Part shown: positions 18,209-28,052 of the stretch, one piece after another
Numbering within the stretch: the first letter of the stretch is position 1
How the letters are laid out: the number at the start of each line of letters is the position of its first letter
The notes under the pieces: generated by a model
Told to the model about the DNA's origin: nothing
Seen by the model: only the letters and a program-made list of their open reading frames with translations
Databases searched by the model: none
NCBI RefSeq assembly: GCF_001854325.1
Contig: NZ_CP017755.1
Span: 248,001 to 312,000 of the forward strand
Reading direction: 5' to 3'
From: Cupriavidus malaysiensis
Lineage (GTDB): Bacteria; Pseudomonadota; Gammaproteobacteria; Burkholderiales; Burkholderiaceae
DNA length: 64,000 nt
Program-made: the position numbers and the translations under genes

Positions 18209-21200
18209 AGCCGCTGTGGCTGGCCATGCAGGCCTTCGGCCCCTTCGCCGCGCGCGAGGTGATCGATTTCACGCAGTTGGGAGAGCATGCCTTCTTCCTG
18301 ATCCACGGTCCGACCGGCGCGGGCAAGACCACGGTGCTCGACGCGATCTGCTTCGCGCTGTACGGCGACACCTCCGGCGGCGAGCGCAGTGCCCAGGACA
18401 TGCGCAGCGCCAATGCCGCGGCGGGGCTGCGCAGCGAAGTCGAGCTGGAATTCGCCCTGGGGGCGCAGCGCTACCGCATCGTGCGCTCGCCGGCGCAAGA
18501 GCGGCCCAAGCTGCGCGGCGAGGGCACGGTCAAGGAGGCGGCGCGCGCCCAGCTCGATGCCCTGGAGGGCGGCGAGTGGGTCAGCAAGGCCAGCCAGCCG
18601 GGCCGTGTCGACGAGTTCGTGCGAGGCCTGCTGGGCTTCGACAGCACGCAGTTCCGCCAGGTCATCGTGCTGCCGCAGGGCCGCTTCCGCGAACTGCTGA
18701 CGGCGGATTCGAAGTCGCGCCAGGCCATCCTCGAGCGCCTGTTCCATACGGAGCTCTACCGGCGCGTGGAGGACCTGCTCAAGACCCAGGCAGGCGAACT
18801 GCGCCGCGATGCCGAGCGCATCGAGATCCGGCGCGCGGAACTGCTGCAGCAGCATGGGCTGGAAAGCACCGAGGCGCTCGATGCGCGGCTGGCCGAGGCG
18901 CTCGTGCAGGGTACCGCCCTGCACGAGCGCGAGGGCGCGGCACGCACCGCGCTGTCGCTGGCGACGCTTGGCCTGCAGCAAGGCGAGCAGGCGGCCGCGC
19001 AGCTGGCCGAGGCGGCCCAGGCCCATGCCGCCCACGCCGCCCTGCAGGCGCGCAGCGCCGAGGTCGACGCGCAGCGGGGGCGCGTGCGCGCCGCGCACCA
19101 GGCCCGGGCGGCGTTGCCCTGGCTGCAGCGCCAGCGCGACGCCGTGGTACAGGGCGAGCGCGCGGCGCAGGCGGTCGAGGCCGCCGCGCTGGTGCTGGCA
19201 CGGCGGCAGGAGGCGGCGCGCGCGGCGGCAGCGGCGCTGGCGGCGCAGCGGGAGCGCGATCCGCTGCGCCAGCAGGCGCAGCAGCAGGTGGTCCAGCTGG
19301 AGGGTGCGCTGACGCATGCGCGCCGCCTGGGCCAGGTGCGCGATGCGCTGGCCGCCGCGCAGGCGGCGCAGGCGCGGGCCGCCACGGCGCATGAACAGGC
19401 GCAGGCCCAGCGCGAGCAGCAGGAGGCGCGGTTGCGGCAGATCGAGACGGCGCTGGAGACGGCGCGGGCGACCGCGGCCGGCGCCGAGGCTGCCGCGCTC
19501 AAGCTCGAGGCCGCCCGCCAGCGCACTGCCGTGCTGGCGCAGCACGGCGAAGCCGGCCGAGCCTGCCAACGGGCGCTGGCCCACCAGCACGCACAGGCCG
19601 GGCGCGAGCGCAGCGGCGCGGCGGCGCTGCGCGAGGCACGCAGCGCGCTGCGTGCCATGGAGGCGGCGTGGCTGGCCGGGCAGGCCGGGCGCCTGGCCGC
19701 GTCACTGCGCGCCGGCGATCCCTGCCCGGTGTGCGGCAGCCTGGAGCATCCATCACCGTCCCTGCCGCTGGAGGCCGGGATCGAGGATGCGGCGCTCGAG
19801 GCCGCACGCGCGCGGGTGGAGCAGGCGGAAGGCGAGGCCGGCGCAGCCGCCAGTGCCGCGCAGGCAGCCCAGGCCGAGTTGCTGGCGGCCCAGGCGCGCC
19901 TGGCCGAGCTGGAGCGTGCGGTGGGCGCGGCGGGTGACGCCGGCGCCGAAGCGGCCGCGCGGCTGGCGCAGCAGGTCGAGGCGCTGGAGCAAGGGCTGGC
20001 CGGTGCGCGTGCCGCGGCCGCGCAGGCCGGCACGCTGGAGGGGCAGGCCGCCACGCAGCGCGCCGCGCTCGCCGCGGCGCAGGAGCGCCTGGCGGCGGCG
20101 GACACGGCGCTGCGCCAGTCAGCCGATCAACTGGCGCAGCGGCAGGGCGAATGGCGTGCCGCCAGCGAGCACGTGCCGGAAGCATTGCGCGAGCCGGAGG
20201 CCGTGGAACAGGCCCTGCAGGCGGCGCGGGCCGGACTTGCCGCGGCCGAGGCCGCGCTGCAGGCCGCGCAGGCCGCCGAGCGCGAGGCCACCAGCGCCCT
20301 GGCGGCGGCGGGCGCCGCGCACGGCGCGGCCCAAGCGGAGGCGGCGCGCCAGGCGGCCCAGGTGGCACAGGCGCGCGAGGCTTTCGCGCAGGCCCTGGCG
20401 CGGGCCGGCTTCGCCGACGCGCCGGCCCTGGAGGCGGCGGGCATGGAGGCGGCCGCCCTGGAAAGACTGGAGGCGGCGCTGCGCGAGTTCGACCTGGCGC
20501 TGGCCGCCGCCGCCGACCGGCAGGCGCGCGCCGCCACCGTGGCGGCGGCGCTGCAGCCGCCCGACCTGGCCGCGCTGCGGGAGGCGCAGGCGCGCACGCA
20601 GCGCGAACTCGAAGCCCTGGTCGCCGAGCAGGCCGCGCTGGCGCGCGCGCAGCAGGGACTGCAGGCTTGCCGGCAACGCTTGCACGAGTTGACGGCCGAG
20701 GCGGGTGGCATCGAGGCGCGCTTTGCCGTTCTCGGCCGCCTGTCCGAGGTTGCCGCCGGCAACAACCCGCGCCGCATGAGCTTCCAGCGCTTCGTGCTGG
20801 CGACGCTGCTGGACGAAGTGCTGGAAGCGGCTTCGCTGCGGCTGGTGCGCATGAGCCGCGGCCGCTACGAGCTGCAGCGCGTGCGCGAACAGGGCGACAA
20901 GCGCGCGGCCGGCGGCCTGGACCTCGAAGTCTTCGACCACGATACCGGCCTGCCGCGGCCGGCCAGCACGCTGTCCGGCGGGGAAGGCTTCCTGGCCTCG
21001 CTGTCGCTGGCGCTGGGCCTGGCCGACGTAGTGCAGTCGCGCGCTGGCGGAATCCAGCTCGATACGCTATTCGTGGATGAGGGTTTCGGCACGCTCGATC
21101 CGGAGAGCCTCGACTTCGCCATCCGCACGCTGCTGGACCTGCAGCAGGCGGGGCGGCTGGTCGGCGTGGTGTCGCACGTCAGCGAATTGCGCGAGCGCGT

Positions 21201-21264
21201 CGATGTGCGGCTGGAGATCCGGCCGGGAGCCCAGGGCAGCCGCGCGGTTCTGCAACTGCCTTGA
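18205..21264 (+). CDS. sbcC: Exonuclease SbcCD, ATPase subunit SbcC
   Basis: A 1019-residue Rad50/SMC-type ATPase. The N-terminal ATPase half has Walker A GPTGAGKTT near residue 35. Long Ala/Gln/Glu-rich coiled coils follow, split by a zinc hook C507-P-V-C510. The C-terminal half has the signature LSGGEGF near 925 and Walker B LFVDEGFGTLD, followed by a His switch (VSHVSEL). Length is typical for betaproteobacterial SbcC. It is coupled to sbcD by a 4-bp overlap. Confidence 0.95.
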   Translation: MKPLWLAMQAFGPFAAREVIDFTQLGEHAFFLIHGPTGAGKTTVLDAICFALYGDTSGGERSAQDMRSANAAAGLRSEVELEFALGAQRYRIVRSPAQERPKLRGEGTVKEAARAQLDALEGGEWVSKASQPGRVDEFVRGLLGFDSTQFRQVIVLPQGRFRELLTADSKSRQAILERLFHTELYRRVEDLLKTQAGELRRDAERIEIRRAELLQQHGLESTEALDARLAEALVQGTALHEREGAARTALSLATLGLQQGEQAAAQLAEAAQAHAAHAALQARSAEVDAQRGRVRAAHQARAALPWLQRQRDAVVQGERAAQAVEAAALVLARRQEAARAAAAALAAQRERDPLRQQAQQQVVQLEGALTHARRLGQVRDALAAAQAAQARAATAHEQAQAQREQQEARLRQIETALETARATAAGAEAAALKLEAARQRTAVLAQHGEAGRACQRALAHQHAQAGRERSGAAALREARSALRAMEAAWLAGQAGRLAASLRAGDPCPVCGSLEHPSPSLPLEAGIEDAALEAARARVEQAEGEAGAAASAAQAAQAELLAAQARLAELERAVGAAGDAGAEAAARLAQQVEALEQGLAGARAAAAQAGTLEGQAATQRAALAAAQERLAAADTALRQSADQLAQRQGEWRAASEHVPEALREPEAVEQALQAARAGLAAAEAALQAAQAAEREATSALAAAGAAHGAAQAEAARQAAQVAQAREAFAQALARAGFADAPALEAAGMEAAALERLEAALREFDLALAAAADRQARAATVAAALQPPDLAALREAQARTQRELEALVAEQAALARAQQGLQACRQRLHELTAEAGGIEARFAVLGRLSEVAAGNNPRRMSFQRFVLATLLDEVLEAASLRLVRMSRGRYELQRVREQGDKRAAGGLDLEVFDHDTGLPRPASTLSGGEGFLASLSLALGLADVVQSRAGGIQLDTLFVDEGFGTLDPESLDFAIRTLLDLQQAGRLVGVVSHVSELRERVDVRLEIRPGAQGSRAVLQLP

Positions 21265-21294
21265 GCCATCGCCCGGCCGGCAGGCCGCGCGGGA

Positions 21295-21340
21295 GAGCGG
21301 ACACGAGCGGGCCCGGGCGGGCACACTGCGGTGTCCGCTC
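21295..21340. terminator. Hairpin downstream of sbcC
   Basis: GAGCGGACAC and GTGTCCGCTC are perfect 10-bp inverted arms separated by 26 bases, beginning 30 bp after the sbcC stop. No T-run follows, so it may be a Rho-assisted or mRNA-end structure, not a strict intrinsic terminator. The loop is GC-rich. Confidence 0.4.
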
Positions 21341-21378
21341 GGGCGGGCGGGCGGCCTGTCCGGTGCCGCCTGCTGCGC

Positions 21379-21407
21379 TTGACCCTTGGTGCGGGCGGGC
21401 GTAACAT
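21379..21407 (+). promoter_or_regulatory. Sigma70 promoter of pcaIJF
   Basis: TTGACC (21379-21384), a 17-bp spacer and TAACAT (21402-21407) give a good sigma70 match 190 bp upstream of pcaI. The T closing the -10 is one base before the first IclR-type dyad, so a bound regulator would sit over the start of transcription. Confidence 0.6.
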
Positions 21408-21442
21408 GTTCATTTAGCGAATTCAAGTTCGCAATTAGAACA
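21408..21442. promoter_or_regulatory. Tandem IclR-type operator of the pca operon
   Basis: Two 16-bp imperfect dyads, GTTCATTTAGCGAATT (21408-21423) and GTTCGCAATTAGAACA (21427-21442), start exactly 19 bp apart. Together with the preceding T they form one larger inverted repeat (TGTTC...GAACA). The half-sites resemble the GTTCG-type sites of PcaR/PobR/PcaU proteins of the IclR family, which regulate pca genes in other bacteria. The regulator gene is not identified in the window; the IclR gene at 56925 is one candidate but its likely own sites have a different core. Confidence 0.55.
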
Positions 21443-21596
21443 AAGTCGGAAAGACTGGCTGGCAGGGCAGCCGCCACGCCCGCTCGGGCGGCATCGGTGA
21501 GACGAATCGCCCGGCACGACATCCGGAGACTTCTTTGCGCGCTGCACTGCGGCGGGTTCCGGCTGGACGTCCGGAGTTTTCCAAACAGGAACGCAA

Positions 21597-22280
21597 GTGA
21601 TCAACAAGATATATGACTCGGTGGAGGCGGCGGTCGCCGGCATCCACGACGGCGCCACCATCCTGATCGGCGGTTTCGGCCTGGCCGGCATGCCCGCCGA
21701 GCTGATCGACGCGCTGATCGCGCAGGGTGCGCGCGACCTGACCATCGTCAACAACAACGCCGGCAACGGCGACACCGGCCTGGCCGCGCTGCTGAAAGCC
21801 AAGCGCGTGCGCAAGATCATCTGCTCCTTCCCGCGCCAGTCCGATTCCTACGTCTTCGACGCGCTCTTCCACGCGGGCGAGATCGAGCTCGAGCTGGTGC
21901 CCCAGGGCAACCTCGCCGAGCGCATCCGCGCCGCCGGCGCCGGCATCGGCGGCTTCTTCACCCGGACCGCCTACGGCACGCCGCTGGCCGAGGGCAAGGA
22001 AACCCGCATCATCGACGGCCAGGGCTATGTGTTCGAGAAGCCCATCCACGCCGACTTCGCGCTGATCAAGGCCGATGCCGCCGACCGCTGGGGCAACCTG
22101 GTCTACCGCAAGACCGCGCGCAACTTCGGCCCGGTCATGGCCATGGCCGCCAAGTGCGCCATCGCGCAGGTCAACAGGGTGGTGGAACTCGGCGAGCTGG
22201 ATCCCGAGCACATCGTCACGCCGGGCCTGTTCGTCAAGCGCGTCGTCAAGGTGGACTGCGGTCCGACCCGCATTTCCTGA
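21597..22280 (+). CDS. pcaI: 3-oxoadipate CoA-transferase subunit A
   Basis: A 227-residue alpha subunit of the enzyme that moves CoA from succinyl-CoA to 3-oxoadipate in the beta-ketoadipate pathway. The family I CoA-transferase glycine-rich block LIGGFGLAGMPAELI is at about residues 22-36, with the downstream block GGFFTRTAYGT. The start is GTG 21597 with agga 6 bases upstream; this gives the usual MINKIYDSVEAAV beginning. It is followed 28 bp later by pcaJ, with pcaF next. The 332 bp before it hold the hairpin, promoter and operator listed separately. Confidence 0.93.
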   Translation: MINKIYDSVEAAVAGIHDGATILIGGFGLAGMPAELIDALIAQGARDLTIVNNNAGNGDTGLAALLKAKRVRKIICSFPRQSDSYVFDALFHAGEIELELVPQGNLAERIRAAGAGIGGFFTRTAYGTPLAEGKETRIIDGQGYVFEKPIHADFALIKADAADRWGNLVYRKTARNFGPVMAMAAKCAIAQVNRVVELGELDPEHIVTPGLFVKRVVKVDCGPTRIS

Positions 22281-22308
22281 CCAGTCTGAGAGCGAAAGGA
22301 GAACCGAT

Positions 22309-22953
22309 ATGCAACGCCTCACCCGCGATCAGATGGCCGCACGCGTGGCCAAGGACATTCCCGACGGTGCCGTGGTCAACCTCGGCATCGGCCTGCCCAC
22401 CCTGGTCGGCAACCACCTGCCGGCCGACCGCGAGATCCTGCTGCACAGCGAAAACGGCCTGCTCGGCATGGGCCCGGCACCGGCCGAGGACCAGATCGAC
22501 GGCGACCTGATCAATGCCGGCAAGCAGCCGGTCACGGTCAAGCCGGGCGGCTCGTATTTCCACCACGCGGATTCTTTCGCGATGATGCGCGGCGGCCACC
22601 TCGACTTCTGCGTGCTGGGCGCCTTCCAGGTGTCCGAGAAGGGCGACCTGGCCAACTGGCATACCGGCGCCCCGGGCGCGATTCCGGCCGTGGGCGGCGC
22701 CATGGACCTGGCGATCGGCGCCAAGCAGGTCTTCGTCATGATGGAGCACCAGACCAAGAAGGGCGAAAGCAAGATCGTGCCGCAGTGCACCTATCCGCTG
22801 ACCGGCATCGGCTGCGTCACCCGTATCTACACGGACCTCGCTACCATTGACGTGACGCCGGACGGACTGGTCGCGCGCGACCTGGTCGAAGGGCTGTCCT
22901 TCGAAGAACTGCAGCGCCTGACCGGCGTGCCCCTGACGCAGGGCGCCGCCTGA
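22309..22953 (+). CDS. pcaJ: 3-oxoadipate CoA-transferase subunit B
   Basis: A 214-residue beta subunit carrying the catalytic glutamate in the SENG motif (E48 in LLHSENGLLGMG). It forms the transferase with PcaI. The start at 22309 has aaaggag 7 bases upstream, so a longer in-frame extension to 22075 is rejected. Downstream motifs GGAMDLAIGAKQVFVMMEHQ are typical of the family. Confidence 0.93.
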   Translation: MQRLTRDQMAARVAKDIPDGAVVNLGIGLPTLVGNHLPADREILLHSENGLLGMGPAPAEDQIDGDLINAGKQPVTVKPGGSYFHHADSFAMMRGGHLDFCVLGAFQVSEKGDLANWHTGAPGAIPAVGGAMDLAIGAKQVFVMMEHQTKKGESKIVPQCTYPLTGIGCVTRIYTDLATIDVTPDGLVARDLVEGLSFEELQRLTGVPLTQGAA

Positions 22954-22997
22954 GCGGGGCGCCTCGGCATACACGACAACCGAACGAGAGACGAGAC

Positions 22998-24200
<1,203 letters not shown>

Positions 24201-24424
24201 GGCGTGCTGCGGCTGCCCCGGGCGCGCAGCCGGCGTCCGGGCAGTCTACAGATCACATTGCAGGCTGCCGTTAGCCAGTGAGGACCTGATCGGAGCACGG
24301 CCGGCCGCCCGCCGGCCGCCGGCGTTCCTTCCGGTCGCCTTCGCCTCCTGCGGAGCGTGAAGCCATGCGGCCGGGCCGGTCGCGTTTTTCAGCATTGCCC
24401 GGCACGCACGCCGGTGTGGAGTCC

Positions 24425-25159
24425 ATGATGTCCCTTCCCGTTGCCACGCTGGTCACCGGCGGCAGTTCCGGAATCGGCCGCGCCATCTGCGAGATGCTGC
24501 TCGCCGACGGCGTGACGCAAGTGGTCAATGTCGACTATGCCGAGCCCGGCTGGTCGCACCCGAACATGACCTTCTTCCAGGCGGACCTGACCGACGCCGC
24601 GGCCACGCGCGCGGTCGGCGAGCAGGTCACGCAGCGCTTTGCCGTGACCCGCCTGGTCAACAACGCGGGCGCGACCCGCCCCGGCACCATCGACAGCGCC
24701 ACGCTGGACGACCTCGACTACGTGGTGGGCTTGCACCTGCAGGCCAGCATGCTGCTGATCCAGGCCTGCCTGCCGGCCATGCGCGCGGCAGGTTTCGGCC
24801 GCATCGTGCAGATGGCCTCGCGCGCGGCGCTGGGTAAGACCGAGCGCGTGGTCTACTCGGCCACCAAGGCCGGCATGATCGGCATGGCGCGCACCCTGGC
24901 CATGGAACTCGGCGGCGACGGCATCACCGTCAACTCCGTGGCGCCGGGCCCGATCGCCACCGAGCTGTTCCGCCGCAGCAACCCGGAGGGCAGCGAGCGC
25001 ACCCGGCGCATTCTTGCCAGCATCGCGGTCAAGCGCATGGGAACGCCGGAAGACGTGGCGCGCGCCGCCATGTTCTTCCTGTCGCCAGAAAACGGCTTCG
25101 TCACCGGACAGGTTCTCTATGTCTGCGGCGGAACCACGCTGGGCGTGGCGCCCGTCTGA
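24425..25159 (+). CDS. SDR-family oxidoreductase
   Basis: A 244-residue classical short-chain dehydrogenase. The cofactor loop TGGSSGIG (about residues 11-18), NNAGA and the catalytic Y-S-A-T-K (VVYSATKAGM, about residue 147) are all present. FabG-like similarity does not define the substrate. The start MM (24425/24428) follows gtggag at 6-9 bases; an upstream ATG at 24365 lacks this. The 224 bp upstream are very GC-rich and contain no gene I recognise. It may form a small unit with the Bug receptor 79 bp downstream, but a separate aggag ribosome site precedes that gene. Confidence 0.85.
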   Translation: MMSLPVATLVTGGSSGIGRAICEMLLADGVTQVVNVDYAEPGWSHPNMTFFQADLTDAAATRAVGEQVTQRFAVTRLVNNAGATRPGTIDSATLDDLDYVVGLHLQASMLLIQACLPAMRAAGFGRIVQMASRAALGKTERVVYSATKAGMIGMARTLAMELGGDGITVNSVAPGPIATELFRRSNPEGSERTRRILASIAVKRMGTPEDVARAAMFFLSPENGFVTGQVLYVCGGTTLGVAPV

Positions 25160-25238
25160 AGAAGACCGCCACGCCGCCACGAAGGCCAGCCTTTCATGAG
25201 AGGGCGGGCCGGTATAACGATATTTCAGGAGCATTTTC

Positions 25239-26255
25239 ATGAGTTTCGCCTCTCACACTTCGTCGGCGCGCCGCCGCCTGCTGGCTGCCGGCGTGGCGCT
25301 CGCGGCCGGCTTTGCCGGATTCGCCGGCGTGGCCGGCTCGGCCTTCGCGCAGGGCGGCTATCCGACCAAGCCGATCACCATGATCGTGCCGTTCTCGGCG
25401 GGCGGCACCACCGACATCCTGGCCCGCATCGTCGGCCTGCAACTGAGCAAGGTGCTCGGCCAGCCGGTGGTGATCGACAACCGGCCGGGCGCCGGCGGCA
25501 ATATCGGCGCGGCGCTGGCTGCCAAGGCGCCGGGCGATGGCTATACCCTGTTCATGGGCACCATCGGCACCCACGCGATCAACCAGTCGCTGTACGCCAA
25601 GCTGCCGTACGACCCGGTCAAGGACTTCGCGCCGATCACCCGCGTGGCCATGGTGCCCAATGTGGTGGTGGTCAATCCCAAGGTGCCGGTGCAGAACGTC
25701 AAGGAACTGATCGCCTACGTCAAGGCGAACCCGGACAAGCTGTCCTTCGGCTCCTCGGGCAGCGGTTCGTCGATGCATCTGTCGGGCGAACTGTTCAACT
25801 CGATGACCGGCCTGCACATCCAGCACATTCCGTACAAGGGCAGCGCCCCCGCGGTGAACGACCTGCTGGGCAACCAGATCGGCCTGATGTTCGATAACCT
25901 GCCTTCGTCCTATCCGCACATCAAGGCAGGCCAGCTGCGCGCGCTCGCCGTGACCTCGGCCAAGCGCTCGCCGGCACTGCCCAATGTGCCGACCGTGGCC
26001 GAGGCCGGCGTGCCGGGCTACGAGGCGACCTCATGGTTCGCGCTGTACGCGACCGGCGGCACGCCGCAGCCGATCGTCGACCGCCTGAACGCCGAAGTGG
26101 TCAAGATCCTGCAGAAGCCGGAAGTGCAGAAGCAACTCGCCGAACAGGGCGCGGAAGCGCATCCGGAGAAGCCGGCCGACCTGGCGAACTTCATGAAGTC
26201 CGAGACCGCCAAGTGGTCCAAGGTGGTCAAGTCCTCCGGCGCCACCGTGGGCTGA
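25239..26255 (+). CDS. Bug/TctC-family periplasmic substrate-binding receptor
   Basis: A 338-residue tripartite tricarboxylate transporter receptor. A twin-Arg-containing signal peptide (ARRRLLAAGVALAAGFAG...AFAQG) precedes the mature YPTKPITMIVPFSAGGTTDILAR, the hallmark Bug ligand loop. GAGGNIGA, GTIGTHAINQSLY and FGSSGSGSSMHL also match. Such proteins bind carboxylates or aromatic acids in the periplasm. No TctA/TctB membrane genes are adjacent, so this is an orphan receptor, as is usual in Bordetella and Cupriavidus. The gene is followed by a strong intrinsic terminator. Confidence 0.9.
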   Translation: MSFASHTSSARRRLLAAGVALAAGFAGFAGVAGSAFAQGGYPTKPITMIVPFSAGGTTDILARIVGLQLSKVLGQPVVIDNRPGAGGNIGAALAAKAPGDGYTLFMGTIGTHAINQSLYAKLPYDPVKDFAPITRVAMVPNVVVVNPKVPVQNVKELIAYVKANPDKLSFGSSGSGSSMHLSGELFNSMTGLHIQHIPYKGSAPAVNDLLGNQIGLMFDNLPSSYPHIKAGQLRALAVTSAKRSPALPNVPTVAEAGVPGYEATSWFALYATGGTPQPIVDRLNAEVVKILQKPEVQKQLAEQGAEAHPEKPADLANFMKSETAKWSKVVKSSGATVG

Positions 26256-26280
26256 TGCCACGAGCCTTGGACGGGCACGG

Positions 26281-26316
26281 AAAAAGCCGGCGCGCAGCGC
26301 CGGCTTTTTCTTTTAT
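26281..26316 (+). terminator. Intrinsic terminator after the Bug receptor gene
   Basis: A 13-bp perfect stem (aaaaagccggcgc / gcgccggcttttt) with a 3-nt loop is followed by a T-rich tail (ctttta). It starts 26 bp after the stop. The A-rich 5' arm could make it work on both strands. Confidence 0.9.
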
Positions 26317-26445
26317 CCTGCGGCAATGCCAAGGGACCGGGACAGGAACGGCAGAAAAAACCCGCGCATGGCGCGGGCGGAATCCTGGCCCAATGGGCAG
26401 GAGGAGACGCGATGGCGGCCCGGCGGCGGCGGCCGGGACATGCGC

Positions 26446-26658
26446 TCAGATGGTGTATTTGACGACCTGCTCCTCTACGCCGACGAAGCGCACGAGGATG
26501 CGCAGGCCGCTCGGGTATTCCTTGATATGGTGGCCGTCCGGCGTATCGGGCAGGCGGTAATAGACCGGTGCCGGCTCCCGAGACCGGGCAGCCGGCACCG
26601 AGCCGCCGCCCGAAGCCGGGGCGGCGGGGTCATGGACCTGTGGCTGATGTCCGGTCAT
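26446..26658 (-). CDS. Small conserved-looking protein of unknown function
   Basis: A 70-residue frame starting at ATG 26658 on the minus strand with aggag exactly 7 bases upstream, one of the best ribosome sites in the window. The N-terminal half is Pro/Ala/Gly-rich and probably disordered. The C-terminal half is compact and hydrophobic (PVYYRLPDTPDG, YPSGLRILVRFVGVEEQVVKYTI). It has no signal peptide or membrane segment. I do not recognise the family. The 329 bp upstream are AT-richer and contain no other gene I can support; they probably hold its promoter. Confidence 0.55.
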   Translation of the reverse strand: MTGHQPQVHDPAAPASGGGSVPAARSREPAPVYYRLPDTPDGHHIKEYPSGLRILVRFVGVEEQVVKYTI

Positions 26659-26987
26659 CGTGGAACTCCTGACGAAAGGCATGCATGGACACCTTGGCCG
26701 GAAGTCGGCATCGTGCATGCGGGTGGCAATGTCTCGAATGTATTACGGGGCTGGAGAAAATGCCATTTAGCGTTTTTTAATTCTGTTGCAGCGATTTAAC
26801 TTTATTGTCATTCCGGGGCGATTCTTCGCGCAGCCGGGGGTGGCAACGCCGGGGCGCGGCCGCGCCACGGTGGCGCCCGAATTCGTGGGGTACGCCGCCG
26901 CATGCTGTGGTGCATTGATTACAATGCCCCCATGCGAACACCCTTCAGCAAGGCCAGGCTCGGCCGCTACCAGCTAGAGGCGCGTCA

Positions 26988-27998
26988 GTGAGCACAAACT
27001 CTGGTGTCGACCGGACACAGCCGGCCCTCTTCGATGCCGACCTGGCGGCCTGGCGCAGCCAGCCGGAGCGCGCCTTCGATGGCTGGCTGGCCAGCCATGG
27101 CTTCGGCCAGGCGACCGCCGTCGTCTATCGGGCGATGTGGGGCAAGCTGCTGCGCTGGTCCGGCGAGCGGGGGCTGGCGCCGCTGAGCTGGTCTGCACAG
27201 CAGATCGGCGAATTCCTCGATGCCCAGCAACTGCACAAGCACCATCGCTACCGCTACGCGCGCCTGATAGAGCGGGTCTTCCATCACCTGTCCGCCTTGC
27301 AGCAAGGCCTGCACAATCCGGCCACCCAGGCGGTGCGGGCCCGCCTGGCCGATGGCGAAAACGATCCGATGGCCTTCCTGCTGCCGGCGGAGCGGGATTG
27401 CCTGATCTCGCAACTGGCCGCGGCCTGCGCCGGGCCCGAAGCACAAGGTGAGTACTCGCCCACGCAGTGGAAGCGCGCGCGCGACCTGGCCTTGCTGGCG
27501 GTGTTGCTGGGCGCCGGCCTGAAGGTCGGCCAGGTGCGCGCACTGGGTCTCGACCAGTTCACCGACGGGCTGCAGGCGGTGCGCATGGTGAGGCCGGACA
27601 ATGGGCGTGCCTATGAGGCCCCCCTGTTGGCCTTCGCGCGGCCCGCCTTGGCAGCCTGGCTGGCGGTGCGCGCCAGCGGCGGCGCGCTGGGTTCGCTGGT
27701 CTTCCCCGCCACGCCCGATGGACGGGCCATGCATGCGGCGTCCGTGTATCGCCGCATCGAGCGCCTGCTCGGGCAGGCCGGGGTGCTGGACGGGCGCAGC
27801 GAACGCGCCTCGCCCCAGACCTTGCGCAACACCTATGGCGCCCTGCATTTCGATGCCGGCGCCGGACCGGCGGCGGTGGCGCAGTATCTCGGCATGCGCG
27901 ACCTGGAGTCGGGCTGGCGCCTGCGCGCCGCGTATGAAGCGTGGATGGCGCGCAGCGGGCAGATGACCGACCACGATGCACCCGCGGCATCGGCCTGA
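26988..27998 (+). CDS. Tyrosine-recombinase-like protein with degenerate active site
   Basis: A 336-residue protein with the two-domain layout of XerC/D-type recombinases: an N-terminal SAM-like core-binding domain (to about 110) and a C-terminal catalytic-like domain. Aligned by eye to XerD, the box I Arg is Lys (GAGLKVGQV for TGLRVSEL), the HxxR His is Gln (SPQTLRNTY), the next conserved His is Met (YLGMRD for LLGHS), and only the box II Arg and a possible Tyr (AAYEAW) remain. It is probably unable to recombine DNA and may be a DNA-binding relic. The start is GTG 26988. No phage genes or att repeats lie nearby. Confidence 0.7.
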   Translation: MSTNSGVDRTQPALFDADLAAWRSQPERAFDGWLASHGFGQATAVVYRAMWGKLLRWSGERGLAPLSWSAQQIGEFLDAQQLHKHHRYRYARLIERVFHHLSALQQGLHNPATQAVRARLADGENDPMAFLLPAERDCLISQLAAACAGPEAQGEYSPTQWKRARDLALLAVLLGAGLKVGQVRALGLDQFTDGLQAVRMVRPDNGRAYEAPLLAFARPALAAWLAVRASGGALGSLVFPATPDGRAMHAASVYRRIERLLGQAGVLDGRSERASPQTLRNTYGALHFDAGAGPAAVAQYLGMRDLESGWRLRAAYEAWMARSGQMTDHDAPAASA

Positions 27999-28052
27999 AT
28001 GCCGGCGCCCGTCACAAAATCCGACGAACATCTCATCAGGAATCGAAACTTC

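Noticed and set aside
26988..27998. Integrated phage or genomic island marked by the recombinase-like gene
   Set aside because: There are no phage genes, tRNA or att-like repeats nearby, neighbours are ordinary chromosomal genes, and the active site appears degenerate.
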